Positions 1 to 8,764 of a stretch of 36,143 nucleotides of DNA are shown here, one piece after another. The notes beneath the pieces are model-generated. The model was not told where the DNA came from and made no database searches. It was given only the letters and a program-made list of their open reading frames with translations. A program made the position numbers and the translations under genes. Origin of the DNA: Candidatus Gastranaerophilales bacterium (GTDB taxonomy: Bacteria > Cyanobacteriota > Vampirovibrionia > Gastranaerophilales > Gastranaerophilaceae); assembly GCA_023662705.1 (NCBI GenBank), contig JAMPIM010000019.1, positions 1 to 36,143 on the forward strand, in the 5' to 3' direction. Position 1 is the first letter of the stretch; each line of letters opens with the position of its first letter.

Positions 1-45
1 TGATATATTCAATGATATAACCAACACGAAATAGGAGATGTGTGT

Positions 46-978
46 ATGATTAAAGGGATTACAAAAAGTCCAATGGTAAGAAATTTAACAATAGGTGCAA
101 TGTTTGCAGGTGCAGTTGCAGCGGGACAGGCTGCAAAACCTGTAACAAATCCTCAAACAGACAGACCTTTGCAGGAACAGGTAATGAGCGCTGAGGCTTC
201 TCAGGCTTTATTGGCAGTTGTTATGTCGCAAAATCCAAGTACAGAACGTAATACTGCATTAGAAACAAGATTTTTAGCGTGTGCTAAACCAAATGCATTA
301 GGGATGGATAATAAAGAAGGGATTAATCAGTCTTATCAAAAATACGGTTCGGCGTTTACTATAATGAATCTTCAAGCAATAATTTGTGAAAGTAATTTTG
401 ACAAAACTGTGGATAAATTCCATAACGCAGAAACAGCTGCACTTAGAGAACAATTAAAGAATCCGACAAAAGCTCAGTCAGAAGAATATAGAACAGCGAT
501 GCTTAGTACAGGTTCTTTGGGAAAAATGAGCATTTCTGATTATTTTTGTGAACGTTTGGACGGTTCTGTTCAGAATTTAAAGAAATATTATCACGATAGT
601 TGGGTGCCTTTCCGTGATTCTTATATGATTAAAGCTTTGCAAGCGGGTAATGGCAAGCCTTCTGCCAAAACTTGTTCGGATTATATGGATAAATTAGTAG
701 CAGATATTCCGTTTTTTACTGCAACAGAGCGTCAGGATTACAACAACAAAGTTAAGGCATTTGAATCAACCCTGAGTTCTTCTGCTGTTGATCAAACAAA
801 TTTAATTGCTTTTAAACTTTATACGATTGATTCTATTTTAATTAAAAGAGCGCTTAAAGATTTCGAGATGATTAATGGTAAAAGAACATGGAATTCAGCT
901 TTTGGAAATACATACGAATTGAAATCCAAGCCTAAAGCAGCAGGAACATCAAATACTCCTAAGTTTGGTTTAGGATAG
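46..978 (+). CDS. Exported hypothetical protein, about 310 aa
   Basis: I do not recognise this family. The start at 46 is preferred to the in-frame GTG at 40 because AGGAG at 33-37 lies 8 bases upstream of the ATG. Residues 1-30 hold a basic start (MIKGITK) and a hydrophobic Ala/Gly-rich stretch ending in AGQAAK, which looks like a Sec signal peptide or a membrane anchor. The rest is mostly helical and polar, with a few scattered cysteines (ACAK, IICE, YFCE, KTCSD) that could form disulfides if exported. The last 20 residues are low-complexity (SKPKAAGTSNTPKFG). It is followed at once by a strong terminator, so it ends its own transcript. Gene call firm, function unknown. Confidence 0.75.
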   Translation: MIKGITKSPMVRNLTIGAMFAGAVAAGQAAKPVTNPQTDRPLQEQVMSAEASQALLAVVMSQNPSTERNTALETRFLACAKPNALGMDNKEGINQSYQKYGSAFTIMNLQAIICESNFDKTVDKFHNAETAALREQLKNPTKAQSEEYRTAMLSTGSLGKMSISDYFCERLDGSVQNLKKYYHDSWVPFRDSYMIKALQAGNGKPSAKTCSDYMDKLVADIPFFTATERQDYNNKVKAFESTLSSSAVDQTNLIAFKLYTIDSILIKRALKDFEMINGKRTWNSAFGNTYELKSKPKAAGTSNTPKFGLG

Positions 979-993
979 GAGTAAAAATAATTT

Positions 994-1030
994 AAAGAGG
1001 ACTGTGCAATTTCGCATAGTCCTCTTTTTT
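994..1030 (+). terminator. Rho-independent terminator after the exported protein gene
   Basis: The arm AAAGAGGACT (994-1003) pairs with AGTCCTCTTT (1018-1027). A G-U pair and TGC/GCA lie inside, giving a stem of about 14 bp with a six-base loop, followed by a run of T to 1030. Confidence 0.9.
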
Positions 1031-1124
1031 ATTACGAAATGTAACAAAAATGCGTTTATATCTAAAGTTTTTTGGGAATTTGCCGTTATACAAATTGTAA
1101 GCATAGTAGTAAGGAGTAATTGTT

Positions 1125-1253
1125 ATGTATGCAATGTGGCCCGGCTGTTATAGTTTCAGAGATGAAATTAAGTTGTTTTTATTATGGTTTAAAGAGCAGG
1201 TTGATTCATTGATTCTAAAAATTTATGAAATTGACAGGCTTTTAAATACATAG
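1125..1253 (+). CDS. Small ORF, 42 aa, hypothetical
   Basis: An open frame begins MYAMWPGCYSFRDEIK and ends KIYEIDRLLNT. A clear AAGGAG at 1111-1116 lies 8 bases before the ATG, and a terminator hairpin follows 44 bases after the stop, so it has the parts of a free-standing small gene. The middle (residues 13-41) could be one amphipathic helix with hydrophobic and aromatic residues (KLFLLWFKEQV). No family is recognised. It could be a chance ORF, but the ribosome binding site and terminator argue for expression. Confidence 0.5.
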   Translation: MYAMWPGCYSFRDEIKLFLLWFKEQVDSLILKIYEIDRLLNT

Positions 1254-1296
1254 TTTTGTCATAAAGATTTAACTCTCAAATATAATACGTACACAG

Positions 1297-1326
1297 AAAG
1301 CACTAAACAAAAGTGCTTTTTTTTTG
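1297..1326 (+). terminator. Rho-independent terminator after the 42-aa ORF
   Basis: AAAGCACT (1297-1304) and AGTGCTTT (1312-1319) form a perfect 8-bp stem with a seven-base loop, and the T-run continues to 1325. It lies only a few tens of bases before the amidase gene. Confidence 0.85.
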
Positions 1327-1371
1327 TTTTGATTTTTGATAGAATATTGTAGAGACTTGGGATTTAATATT

Positions 1372-3294
1372 TTGAAGAGAATCATATATATATTAACTTT
1401 ATTCATATTCCTTTTACAAGCGTTTATTCCTGCTTTTGCGGATTTAGAGCCTGTTAAAGTTATGTCAATGCATTATGATGATTCATCGTCTCTTGTGTAT
1501 ATTAATACACGTGATAATGCTTCCGAACAAAGAACGGCTGAGCCTCTGAAATATATACGACTAACTAATCCTAATCGTATCTATTTTGATATAAATGATG
1601 CTGTTTTGGTTGGAGAGAAGCAGCAATTGGTTTTTGAAAAAAGTGATATTAAAGAAATAAGATTAGCGCAGTTTGAGACAAATCCAAAGAATATTGTGAG
1701 AATGGTTATAACTTTTGAAGAGGATTTTGATACTTCCAAAGTTAAATTAATTTCTTTGGATGGAAATATTATTGTTAAAACATCTGCTCTTTCATTGAAA
1801 AATGATTATTTCAGTACTACTTATGATGAAGAACCGCAAAATTTGCCTTATTCAAGTATTGTTGCGAATTCTCAATTTGTGCAAAAAGTTTCAATTCCAG
1901 TGTCGCAGGCTAAGGCAGCTAATAATGTGATGGCAGACATACAAAGAGCGTTTGAAAATTCAACTCTTTCCAATACTGACGGTCAGACGTATGATTCTGT
2001 TGTGTCTGTAGATGTTTCGTCTAATCTTAAATTAAGAACGAAGTATTTTATAAGCCAATATACTCCGAAAAACGGCGGGTTGTTAGTCAGCGGTCTCGGT
2101 CAGCTTTCTACTTCAAAAATGTTTTATCTTAATTCTCCTAAGCGTGCAGTTATTGATTTGCCTAATACATTCTTGGATAAAAAGATGCGTAATCAGGAAA
2201 TCAAACTCTGCCCTGACGGAAGCTGTAAAGATACCGCTAAAATAGGACAATTTGAATATAATAAGGCAAGAATAGTTATTGCTTCTGATAGAGCTGAAAA
2301 ATATATTCCAATTTATTCTCAGGATGCGCAATCATTGTTTTTGATTGATACGGATAAGCTTAATCACACAACTCTATCAAACACAGCCTCCAATATTAAT
2401 AAAGCGTTTGTAAGAAAAGTTGATTCAAAAACTAATGAATTAATTTTATCTTTTACAAATCCTGTGGTGTATTCGATTTTAAGAACTGATAATTCGCTTA
2501 ACTTCTATCTTTTCAATGTAAAAAGTTACAATGAACAAGATTTAATCAAAACCTTTAACAATACTTATTATAAACAGTTTACGTTATCACTATTGCCTCA
2601 GATTGGTGTCAAAGCAGGCATGGGGGTAAATAAAGATGATATTATTCGTGTTGAGCAAAGTGTTGATTCCAAGGCTTTGAAAATAACAATTACAAAAGCT
2701 AAAGAAGAGGTTAAACCTGTTGTTGATAAACCTTCTAAGAAAAATGCCACTAAAAATAAAGTTGTGCTTGATGCGGGACATGGCGGTTCGGATTATGGTG
2801 CAATAAGAGAAGGTATTAACGAAAAAGATATAACTCTTGATGTAACCCAAAGAGTTGAATCTATATTGCGCTCAAAGGGATATAAAGTTGCGCTTACCAG
2901 AAAGAACGATGTATATGTTTCATTGGAAGACAGAGTTGAGTTTTCAGAAGGTGAAGAACCTGAAATCTTTGTAAGTATTCACGTTAACTCTGCTGTATCT
3001 ACTGATCCGAGCGGTATTGAGACTCATTATTATCACGAATACAGTAAAGAATTAGCAGAAGTTGTACACAAACATCTTGTGAAAGAAATTCCTAATTCTA
3101 AGAACAGAGGTTTGTTTAAATCTAAGTTTTATGTTATAAATCATACGACAGTACCGGCTATTCTGGTTGAAATGGGATTCCTTTCAAATGTGGATGAAAG
3201 AAATGAGCTTATAACAGACAGCAGAAAACAGAAAACTGCAAAAGCAATTGCGGAAGGTATTATAGAATATTTGAAGGCAAATGGTAAAAAGTAG
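1372..3294 (+). CDS. N-acetylmuramoyl-L-alanine amidase with N-terminal AMIN region
   Basis: A cell-wall hydrolase that cuts the amide bond between N-acetylmuramic acid and the stem peptide, acting in the periplasm in septum splitting and wall turnover. The frame is open from a TTG at 1336. I prefer the TTG at 1372 because it gives a classical signal peptide (KRIIYILTLFIFLLQAF, then PAFA), but no good ribosome binding site decides between them. After the signal come two AMIN-like beta domains, the first about 130 residues and the second around the middle of the protein. A C-terminal Amidase_3 domain covers the last 180 residues. Its zinc and catalytic residues are visible: His in DAGHGG, Glu in GINEKD, His in SIHVNS and Glu in VEMGFLSN. 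The next gene, murI, follows with overlap or a 1-base gap, a peptidoglycan pairing. Confidence 0.9.
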   Translation: MKRIIYILTLFIFLLQAFIPAFADLEPVKVMSMHYDDSSSLVYINTRDNASEQRTAEPLKYIRLTNPNRIYFDINDAVLVGEKQQLVFEKSDIKEIRLAQFETNPKNIVRMVITFEEDFDTSKVKLISLDGNIIVKTSALSLKNDYFSTTYDEEPQNLPYSSIVANSQFVQKVSIPVSQAKAANNVMADIQRAFENSTLSNTDGQTYDSVVSVDVSSNLKLRTKYFISQYTPKNGGLLVSGLGQLSTSKMFYLNSPKRAVIDLPNTFLDKKMRNQEIKLCPDGSCKDTAKIGQFEYNKARIVIASDRAEKYIPIYSQDAQSLFLIDTDKLNHTTLSNTASNINKAFVRKVDSKTNELILSFTNPVVYSILRTDNSLNFYLFNVKSYNEQDLIKTFNNTYYKQFTLSLLPQIGVKAGMGVNKDDIIRVEQSVDSKALKITITKAKEEVKPVVDKPSKKNATKNKVVLDAGHGGSDYGAIREGINEKDITLDVTQRVESILRSKGYKVALTRKNDVYVSLEDRVEFSEGEEPEIFVSIHVNSAVSTDPSGIETHYYHEYSKELAEVVHKHLVKEIPNSKNRGLFKSKFYVINHTTVPAILVEMGFLSNVDERNELITDSRKQKTAKAIAEGIIEYLKANGKK

Positions 3295-3295
3295 T

Positions 3296-4063
3296 ATGAA
3301 AAAAGAATCACCAATAGGTTTTTTTGATTCAGGTGTAGGCGGCTTATCCGTTTATTCAAGGTTTCGCAGTGCCTTGCCGTGTGAAAATACAATATATTTC
3401 GGTGATTTGAAAAATTTGCCGTATGGTAATAAATCTCAAACGGAGTTGATTGGATTTGCAAGAAATATTTTGGATTTCTTTAAATCAAAAGATGTAAAAG
3501 CTGTTGTTATTGCGTGTAATACCTCTTCGGCTTTGGCGTATGATTATGTCAAAGATGCTTATGACTTCAAAATTTATCCGATTATTCAATCTTGTTCAAA
3601 AGTTATCGCAAAAATGAATTTAAACAAAATTGGTGTTTTTGCAACAGAAGGCACTGTAAAATCAGGTGCATATCCTCGCGAACTCGGTAAATATAATCCA
3701 AGTCTTGAGGTTCGGGCGATTGCCTGCCCTAATTGGGTTTCTATTGTTGAAGGTGTAAACGGGGTGAATGCTGAGCTTGATATTAAGACTCATTTAGAGG
3801 AAATGTCAGAGTTTAATCCTGACAAAATTATTCTGGGATGTACTCACTATCCTTATTTGCTGGATAAGTTGTCAAAATATGCTCCAAAAGATTTGTTTAT
3901 TGACCCGGCTGAAATATTTGTTGAATATATTAAGGATGATTTGGAACTCAATGATTCTAATTCAGAGGGTTCGGAAGAATTTTTTGTGAGTGCCGAGCCT
4001 GAAAGTTTTTTGAGGAATTCTAAACTTTTTTATGATGTTAAAACATTACCTGTAATTTATTAA
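3296..4063 (+). CDS. murI: Glutamate racemase
   Basis: Converts L-glutamate to D-glutamate for peptidoglycan precursors in the cytoplasm. The family motifs are present: FFDSGVGG near the N-terminus (Asp), ACNTSSA (first catalytic Cys, about residue 74) and GCTHYP (second catalytic Cys, about residue 182). The length of about 255 aa is normal. The ATG at 3296 gives five residues before PIGFFDSG, as is common in the family. The in-frame ATG at 3281 would overlap the amidase gene by 14 bases and has GAAGG only 3 bases upstream. Either start implies translational coupling to the amidase gene. Confidence 0.95.
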   Translation: MKKESPIGFFDSGVGGLSVYSRFRSALPCENTIYFGDLKNLPYGNKSQTELIGFARNILDFFKSKDVKAVVIACNTSSALAYDYVKDAYDFKIYPIIQSCSKVIAKMNLNKIGVFATEGTVKSGAYPRELGKYNPSLEVRAIACPNWVSIVEGVNGVNAELDIKTHLEEMSEFNPDKIILGCTHYPYLLDKLSKYAPKDLFIDPAEIFVEYIKDDLELNDSNSEGSEEFFVSAEPESFLRNSKLFYDVKTLPVIY

Positions 4064-4110
4064 GAATTGTAAAAATATTTATTCTGAATTAGGCAATTTT
4101 TCTAAAAATA

Positions 4111-4139
4111 TTGACTTTATATTTATAGATAGTTAATAG
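4111..4139 (+). promoter_or_regulatory. Promoter of the 50-aa ORF
   Basis: TTGACT (4111-4116), a 17-base spacer, then TAATAG (4134-4139). It is the clearest ordinary -35/-10 pair in the window. An inverted repeat, AAGTACT (4140-4146) and AGTACTT (4158-4164), straddles the expected start of transcription. Confidence 0.6.
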
Positions 4140-4178
4140 AAGTACTGGGGCAACTTAAGTACTTGGAGGAGACTAGTT

Positions 4179-4331
4179 ATGAATATCGCGTTAAGAAAAC
4201 TCGCAATGATTGAAAAATCATTCCAGGCTCAAGAAGAAGCCGAAAGAATACAAGGTTATTCAACTTGTACCATTGATAAAGATTTCAGACGTCGTGTAAA
4301 CGATTTAATGGACAAGGTTCGTATTATTTAG
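4179..4331 (+). CDS. Small ORF, 50 aa, hypothetical
   Basis: An open frame begins MNIALRKLAMIEKSF and ends NDLMDKVRII. It is preceded by GGAGG at 4165-4169 with good spacing and by its own promoter. The product is charged and helical: a Glu/Gln-rich segment (QAQEEAER), one Cys (STCTID), then a basic run (DFRRRVND). No transmembrane segment is seen. Its last 27 bases overlap the 3' end of the convergent ABC transporter gene. No family is recognised. Promoter, ribosome binding site and coherent composition make it a probable real gene. Confidence 0.6.
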   Translation: MNIALRKLAMIEKSFQAQEEAERIQGYSTCTIDKDFRRRVNDLMDKVRII

Positions 4332-6044
4332 TTGAACTAACTCTTGGAAGAAGGTATTACGGTTTAGAAGTTCTTCAAAACTTCCTGTGTCATTAATGGT
4401 TGAATTTTTCATAAAGATTATACGGTTAGCGTTTTTAATGGTTGAAAGTCTGTGAGCAATTGCAATTATTGTTTTTTCGCCTTTCAGGTTGTTAAGGATT
4501 GCACATATTTCATCCTCGGTTTTTAAGTCGAGTGAAGAAGTGGCTTCGTCTAATATTATAATATCAGGGTTTGTGTATAATGCTCTCGCTATTGCCAGAC
4601 GCTGTTTTTGACCTTGAGAAAAACCTGTATTATCTACAAACGGGTTTGCGTAGATTCCTTCCGGATAGTTTTGGCTGATAAAATCATACAGACAAGCTTT
4701 TTTAAGGGCATCAATTACTTTATTGTCATCAATATTGTCGATTCCGAAAGCTACATTTTCTCTGATGGAAGCAGAAATAATGCTGTAATCTTGCGGAATA
4801 TATCCGATTCTTAGTTTTGGCATACGGGTATCTTTAATAAACTGTTTGTCTAAATAGAGTTCTCCTGTACGTATTTTTAGAAGTCCTGCAATGATATCAA
4901 CAAGAGTTGTTTTTCCAGCCCCTGACGAGCCTGCAATGCCTATAAATTCGCCTTTGTTTATTGTTAGGTTAATGTTGTTTAAAACTAATTTGTTATCGTA
5001 GGCAAAGGTAATATTTTTTAGTTCTATAGAATTATTAAACTCTTTAAAATCGGTATCTGTTTGTTTGAATTTATCGAGGTTATATTCTTCATAGTATCCT
5101 ATAAGTTCTTTTACCTGTGGTAATGCAGTTTGAATTCCTGTTAAGTTTATTTGGATTCGGCTTATTGTTGGGGCAAGTCTGAATATTGCCGAAATTACAA
5201 GTGCATAGCAAGCCACAAGTTCTGTTGAGTTAGAAATGTTTTGAATTGAAATTATAGAGAGAAGTATTAATAATAAAATTATAATAAAAGGTTCAGTAAT
5301 GAATGCGGGAATTGAATTATAGAATAGCATTCCTTTTGAATAACGGTTTAGTTCTTTTGCTTTTTCGCTGAAATTATTAAAGAAAAATTTCTCAGCATTT
5401 AATATTTTAATGCTTTTGATATTCAGAAGCGGTGTATTAACAGCTTGGGACTGTTCTTCTCCTGCTTTACTCAATTTTGAAGAGATAATTTTTGTCTTGT
5501 ATTTGAGAAAAATAGTTTGGGCGGTGAGCAGTACTATAGAGCAGATTAGTGTGATTATAGTTGCATAGAAAAATTTAATAAATAAAAATGAGATAATTAA
5601 AGAGAATACAAATATGTTTACAATAAGATTTAACACTCTTATTAAGTAGTTGTTTACGGCGTTTGGGATTAAGAAAAACAGTATGTGATTCTTCTTTGCA
5701 AATTTGATATTGGAGATTGCGCTATAATCACCGTTTACAAAATAATTCATAAATTTTTTTGTTAAATTCATTTCACAATTTTTCGTAAACTCTGCTTGCA
5801 GGTAATTATAAAAAATCATAAAAATATTTTTTATGATAAATGCAGAAATAATAAGAATTCCTAAGAAAACAGATTCTTTTTTCATTCCATTAGTAGAAAG
5901 CAGTTGGTTTATAAACGGATATGTCAATGCAACTCCAAAAAGTTCGAGGACTCCTACTACGAATGAGAGTGCAAAGTATTTGATAAAGCTCTTTTTATCA
6001 TCAATAAAATATTTGAAAAATTTTCCGTGCAAATCCCGTTTCAT
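4305..6044 (-). CDS. ABC exporter half-transporter (membrane domain fused to ATPase)
   Basis: ATP-driven inner-membrane exporter, expected to work as a dimer. The N-terminal half (residues 1-330) carries about six hydrophobic segments. The ATPase follows with Walker A GSSGAGKT (372-379), Q-loop Q418, Walker B IIILDEATSSLD (495-506) and H-loop His531. The signature motif reads FSQGQ (475-479) instead of LSGGQ, with the following KQRLAIARAL intact. The arrangement resembles lipid-linked-glycan flippases of the PglK/MsbA type, but the substrate cannot be read from sequence. The ATG at 6044 is preferred to a TTG at 6050 because AAGGTAG lies about 10 bases upstream. No partner genes lie next to it; the neighbour at 6114 is divergent. 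Confidence 0.85.
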   Translation of the reverse strand: MKRDLHGKFFKYFIDDKKSFIKYFALSFVVGVLELFGVALTYPFINQLLSTNGMKKESVFLGILIISAFIIKNIFMIFYNYLQAEFTKNCEMNLTKKFMNYFVNGDYSAISNIKFAKKNHILFFLIPNAVNNYLIRVLNLIVNIFVFSLIISFLFIKFFYATIITLICSIVLLTAQTIFLKYKTKIISSKLSKAGEEQSQAVNTPLLNIKSIKILNAEKFFFNNFSEKAKELNRYSKGMLFYNSIPAFITEPFIIILLLILLSIISIQNISNSTELVACYALVISAIFRLAPTISRIQINLTGIQTALPQVKELIGYYEEYNLDKFKQTDTDFKEFNNSIELKNITFAYDNKLVLNNINLTINKGEFIGIAGSSGAGKTTLVDIIAGLLKIRTGELYLDKQFIKDTRMPKLRIGYIPQDYSIISASIRENVAFGIDNIDDNKVIDALKKACLYDFISQNYPEGIYANPFVDNTGFSQGQKQRLAIARALYTNPDIIILDEATSSLDLKTEDEICAILNNLKGEKTIIAIAHRLSTIKNANRIIFMKNSTINDTGSFEELLNRNTFFQELVQLNNTNLVH

Positions 6045-6075
6045 ATACAATATACTACCTTAAAAATGTTTTATA

Positions 6076-6084
6076 TGGTATAAT
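6076..6084 (+). promoter_or_regulatory. Extended -10 promoter, TGGTATAAT
   Basis: A consensus TATAAT at 6079-6084 with the TGn extension lies 30 bases before the Bax-inhibitor-like gene. No good -35 is seen, as expected for an extended -10 promoter. Confidence 0.6.
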
Positions 6085-6113
6085 GTGGTCAAAAGTTAAG
6101 GGGAGGTATTATT

Positions 6114-6842
6114 ATGTCAAATCCGATTTTAAACGATAAGTTTACGGAGCGTACAACTATTATTGAAGGTGAAACAATGACTGTTAACGGGACATTGCAG
6201 GCAGCAGGTATATTAGGTTTGATTGTTCTTGCAGCTGCCAGCGTTGTCTGGTCAAGATTTGCTGCCGGGCATACCGATTTAGCTACAATGTTAACTTTTG
6301 GCGGTGCTTTTGTTGGTTTTATAATTGCAATGATAATTTGTTTTACTAAAAATAAACATTTGACACTTGTTTATGCAGCTGCTGAAGGATGTTTTCTTGG
6401 CGGATTATCTTTTATAATGGAACAAGCTTTCCCGGGTATTGTTGCTCAGGCTTTTGCCGGTACTTTTGCAGCTCTTTTTGCAATGCTGATTCTTTACCGT
6501 GCGGGTATAATAAGATGTACAGAAAAGTTTAAAAGCGTTATTATGATTGCAACAATTTCTGTTGCGGCTGTTTATTTAATTAATTTAATCGGACATTTCT
6601 TCCACATGTCAGTACCGTTTATTACTGCATCAGATAATTCACCAATAGGGATTGGTGTTACAGCTGTTATTGTTGTTCTTGCTGCACTTAATTTAATTCT
6701 TGATTTTGATTTTATTGAGCGCGGTGCACAAATGATGTTACCAAGAGATTACGAATGGTATGGTGCATTCGGTTTGATGATTACAATCGTTTGGTTGTAT
6801 GTAGAAATCTTGAAGCTTTTGGCTAAAACAAGACGCAGATAA
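6114..6842 (+). CDS. Bax inhibitor-1 / YccA family membrane protein
   Basis: An integral membrane protein of 242 aa with about seven hydrophobic segments after a polar N-terminal 30 residues (MSNPILNDKFTERT). The segment order, the small-residue-rich middle (AAAEGCFLGGLSFIMEQ) and the C-terminal region with LNLILDFDFIERGA fit the bacterial Bax1-I family of the YbhL/YccA type. Members are proposed to be pH-sensitive ion leak channels or protease partners, and the bacterial role is not settled. GGGGAGG at 6099-6105 is a strong ribosome binding site. rmuC follows 16 bases after the stop, so the two may be co-transcribed. Confidence 0.85.
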   Translation: MSNPILNDKFTERTTIIEGETMTVNGTLQAAGILGLIVLAAASVVWSRFAAGHTDLATMLTFGGAFVGFIIAMIICFTKNKHLTLVYAAAEGCFLGGLSFIMEQAFPGIVAQAFAGTFAALFAMLILYRAGIIRCTEKFKSVIMIATISVAAVYLINLIGHFFHMSVPFITASDNSPIGIGVTAVIVVLAALNLILDFDFIERGAQMMLPRDYEWYGAFGLMITIVWLYVEILKLLAKTRRR

Positions 6843-6858
6843 TAAGTTAGGAACTCAG

Positions 6859-8076
6859 ATGATAATTTTAACGGCAGTTATTTCGTTCATATTAGGTTCA
6901 GTTGTTGCGGGTGTTGCAGGATATTTTGTTTATTCTAAAAAATATCTTGCTTCTCAGGAAGAGCTGATTAAATTAAGGGCAAAGGTTGAAACTTCCGAAT
7001 CTCTTCAGGAAATCATTAAGCGTGATTTTGTTCAAATTGCTAATGAAACAATCAAAAACGAACAGGAAGATTTAAGAAAACAAAACCGTGAAACCCTTGA
7101 AGAAAAACTTCTTCCGCTTACAAAAGAACTCGGTGAATTTAAGGAGAAAGTAGAGCACTTTAACCTTAAGGGCGTTGAAAATACCACGAAAATAGTTGAA
7201 CAAATCGGAAATCTTGAAAAAAATAACAAAGTTATTGAACAGGAAGCTAAGAATCTTGTTGAAGCTTTAACCAAGAACCAAAATACAAAAGGTTCTTATG
7301 GAGAAAATCTTCTTGATACGATTCTGCAATCTTGCGGTATGCAGGAAGGTGTTCATTATACAAAGCAGTTTGTGACAACTTCTGCAAGTCTTAAAGACAA
7401 TGAAATGCATATTGTAAGACCTGATGTTGTTATCAACCTCCCTGATAACAGACATTTAATTATTGATTCAAAAGTTACTTTGACAAGTTATTTAGAGTAT
7501 ATAGAAGACAATTCTAAACTTAATGAGTTTAAATCAGAAGTTAAGAAAAGAATTGTTGATCTTGCCAACAAAAATTACCAGAATGCGGGTGATTTATCAC
7601 AGCCTGATTTTGTTCTTATGTATATGCCTGTCGAGTCTTCTGTTAATATGATTTATGAGGATATTGATTTGATTACTCAGGCTTATAAATCTAATATTAT
7701 TATTGTAGGTACTGCTTCGCTTCTGACTGCAATCAGGCTTGTTAATCAATTGTCAGCGCAGCAAAAACAACGTGAGAGTGTTAATCAGATTGTTGCAGCA
7801 GGAAGTAATCTGTACGATACTTTTGTTCAGTTCTGCGAAGATTTAATTGATGTTCAAAAGAAAATGGATGATGTTTCGGCAAAACTTACAAAAACTATTA
7901 ACAGATTTAAACGCGGTAATAAAAATAAGCCTAGTTTATTCTCTCAGGTTAATGCGCTTAAAGACTACGGGATAAATTCAGTTAAAGAAATCCCCGCTCA
8001 ACTTATGGAAGAAGTTGAAGAAGAGCAATTCTTGATTGAAGACAAAGAACTTGACGGAGTTTTTGCAAATGACTAA
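6859..8076 (+). CDS. rmuC: DNA recombination protein RmuC
   Basis: RmuC-family protein, 405 aa, nuclease-like and thought to limit DNA inversions and rearrangements. An N-terminal membrane anchor (residues 4-26, ending AGYFVYSKKY) is followed by a long coiled coil (about 30-135, rich in Glu/Lys) and the RmuC domain (about 140-360), recognisable from KGSYGENLLDTILQ, RPDVVINLPD, LIIDSKV, DFVLMYMPVE and GTASLLTAI. The acidic C-terminal tail (MEEVEEEQF) is not part of the core domain. The 3' end overlaps the start of the response regulator by 8 bases, so the two are translationally coupled. Confidence 0.93.
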   Translation: MIILTAVISFILGSVVAGVAGYFVYSKKYLASQEELIKLRAKVETSESLQEIIKRDFVQIANETIKNEQEDLRKQNRETLEEKLLPLTKELGEFKEKVEHFNLKGVENTTKIVEQIGNLEKNNKVIEQEAKNLVEALTKNQNTKGSYGENLLDTILQSCGMQEGVHYTKQFVTTSASLKDNEMHIVRPDVVINLPDNRHLIIDSKVTLTSYLEYIEDNSKLNEFKSEVKKRIVDLANKNYQNAGDLSQPDFVLMYMPVESSVNMIYEDIDLITQAYKSNIIIVGTASLLTAIRLVNQLSAQQKQRESVNQIVAAGSNLYDTFVQFCEDLIDVQKKMDDVSAKLTKTINRFKRGNKNKPSLFSQVNALKDYGINSVKEIPAQLMEEVEEEQFLIEDKELDGVFAND

Positions 8077-8764
8077 GATTCTTGTTGTTGATGATGATTT
8101 GGCAATAAACGAACTTATTAAAATCAATCTTGAACTTCAGGGCTATCAGGTTATTCAGGCATACAACGGAACGGATGGATTTGCTCTTGCTAAGCAGGAA
8201 GAACCGGCTCTTATTGTTCTTGATGTAATGATGCCTGAAGTGGACGGATATACCGTTGCTCAAAGAGTGCGCCAATGTCAGGAGATTGCAGATACTCCGA
8301 TAATTATGCTTACAGCTTTATCAGAACTCAAAAATAAAGTTACAGGCTTTGATATTGGGGTTGATGATTATTTGACCAAACCTTTTGAACCGGAAGAGCT
8401 TGTTGTGCGTGTAAGAGCACTGCTAAAGCGTGCAAACAGTATTCCAAAAACATCGGCAGTCAGAGATTTATTAAAGTATAAAGAAATTACTTTGCTTCCA
8501 GAAACTTATAGCGTTCAGATAAATGATAAGGTTCAGAAACTTACTCCGATTGAGTTTGATATCTTTAATTTGTTGTTCCAAAATCATGGAAATATGGTTC
8601 CTGCATCTCGTTTACTTAAAGATGTTTGGGGATATGATCCTGATGATAATGTTGAAACTATCAGAGTTCATATCAGACATTTAAGAAGTAAGATTGATAA
8701 AATATCCGACGGGAAAAAATATATTGAAACTATCTATGGCGGCGGGTATAAGTTAAATATATAA
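8069..8764 (+). CDS. OmpR/PhoB-family response regulator (RpaB-like)
   Basis: Two-domain transcription factor, 231 aa. The receiver domain (1-120) has the acidic pocket D8/D9, phospho-acceptor D52 in VLDVMMP, Thr in IIMLTAL and Lys in YLTKPF. The winged-helix DNA-binding domain (about 135-230) ends with IYGGGYKLNI. The start at 8069 is chosen because GGAG (8056-8059) lies 9 bases upstream; the open frame begins earlier, at 8036, inside rmuC. No histidine kinase lies nearby, so it is an orphan here. The receiver resembles cyanobacterial RpaA/RpaB-type regulators, but a specific orthology is a guess. Confidence 0.9.
   Translation: MTKILVVDDDLAINELIKINLELQGYQVIQAYNGTDGFALAKQEEPALIVLDVMMPEVDGYTVAQRVRQCQEIADTPIIMLTALSELKNKVTGFDIGVDDYLTKPFEPEELVVRVRALLKRANSIPKTSAVRDLLKYKEITLLPETYSVQINDKVQKLTPIEFDIFNLLFQNHGNMVPASRLLKDVWGYDPDDNVETIRVHIRHLRSKIDKISDGKKYIETIYGGGYKLNI

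Noticed and set aside
1336..1371. 12-codon N-terminal extension of the amidase from a TTG at 1336
   Set aside because: The extension (MIEYCRDLGFNI) puts acidic residues before the signal peptide, and the later TTG gives a normal signal sequence.
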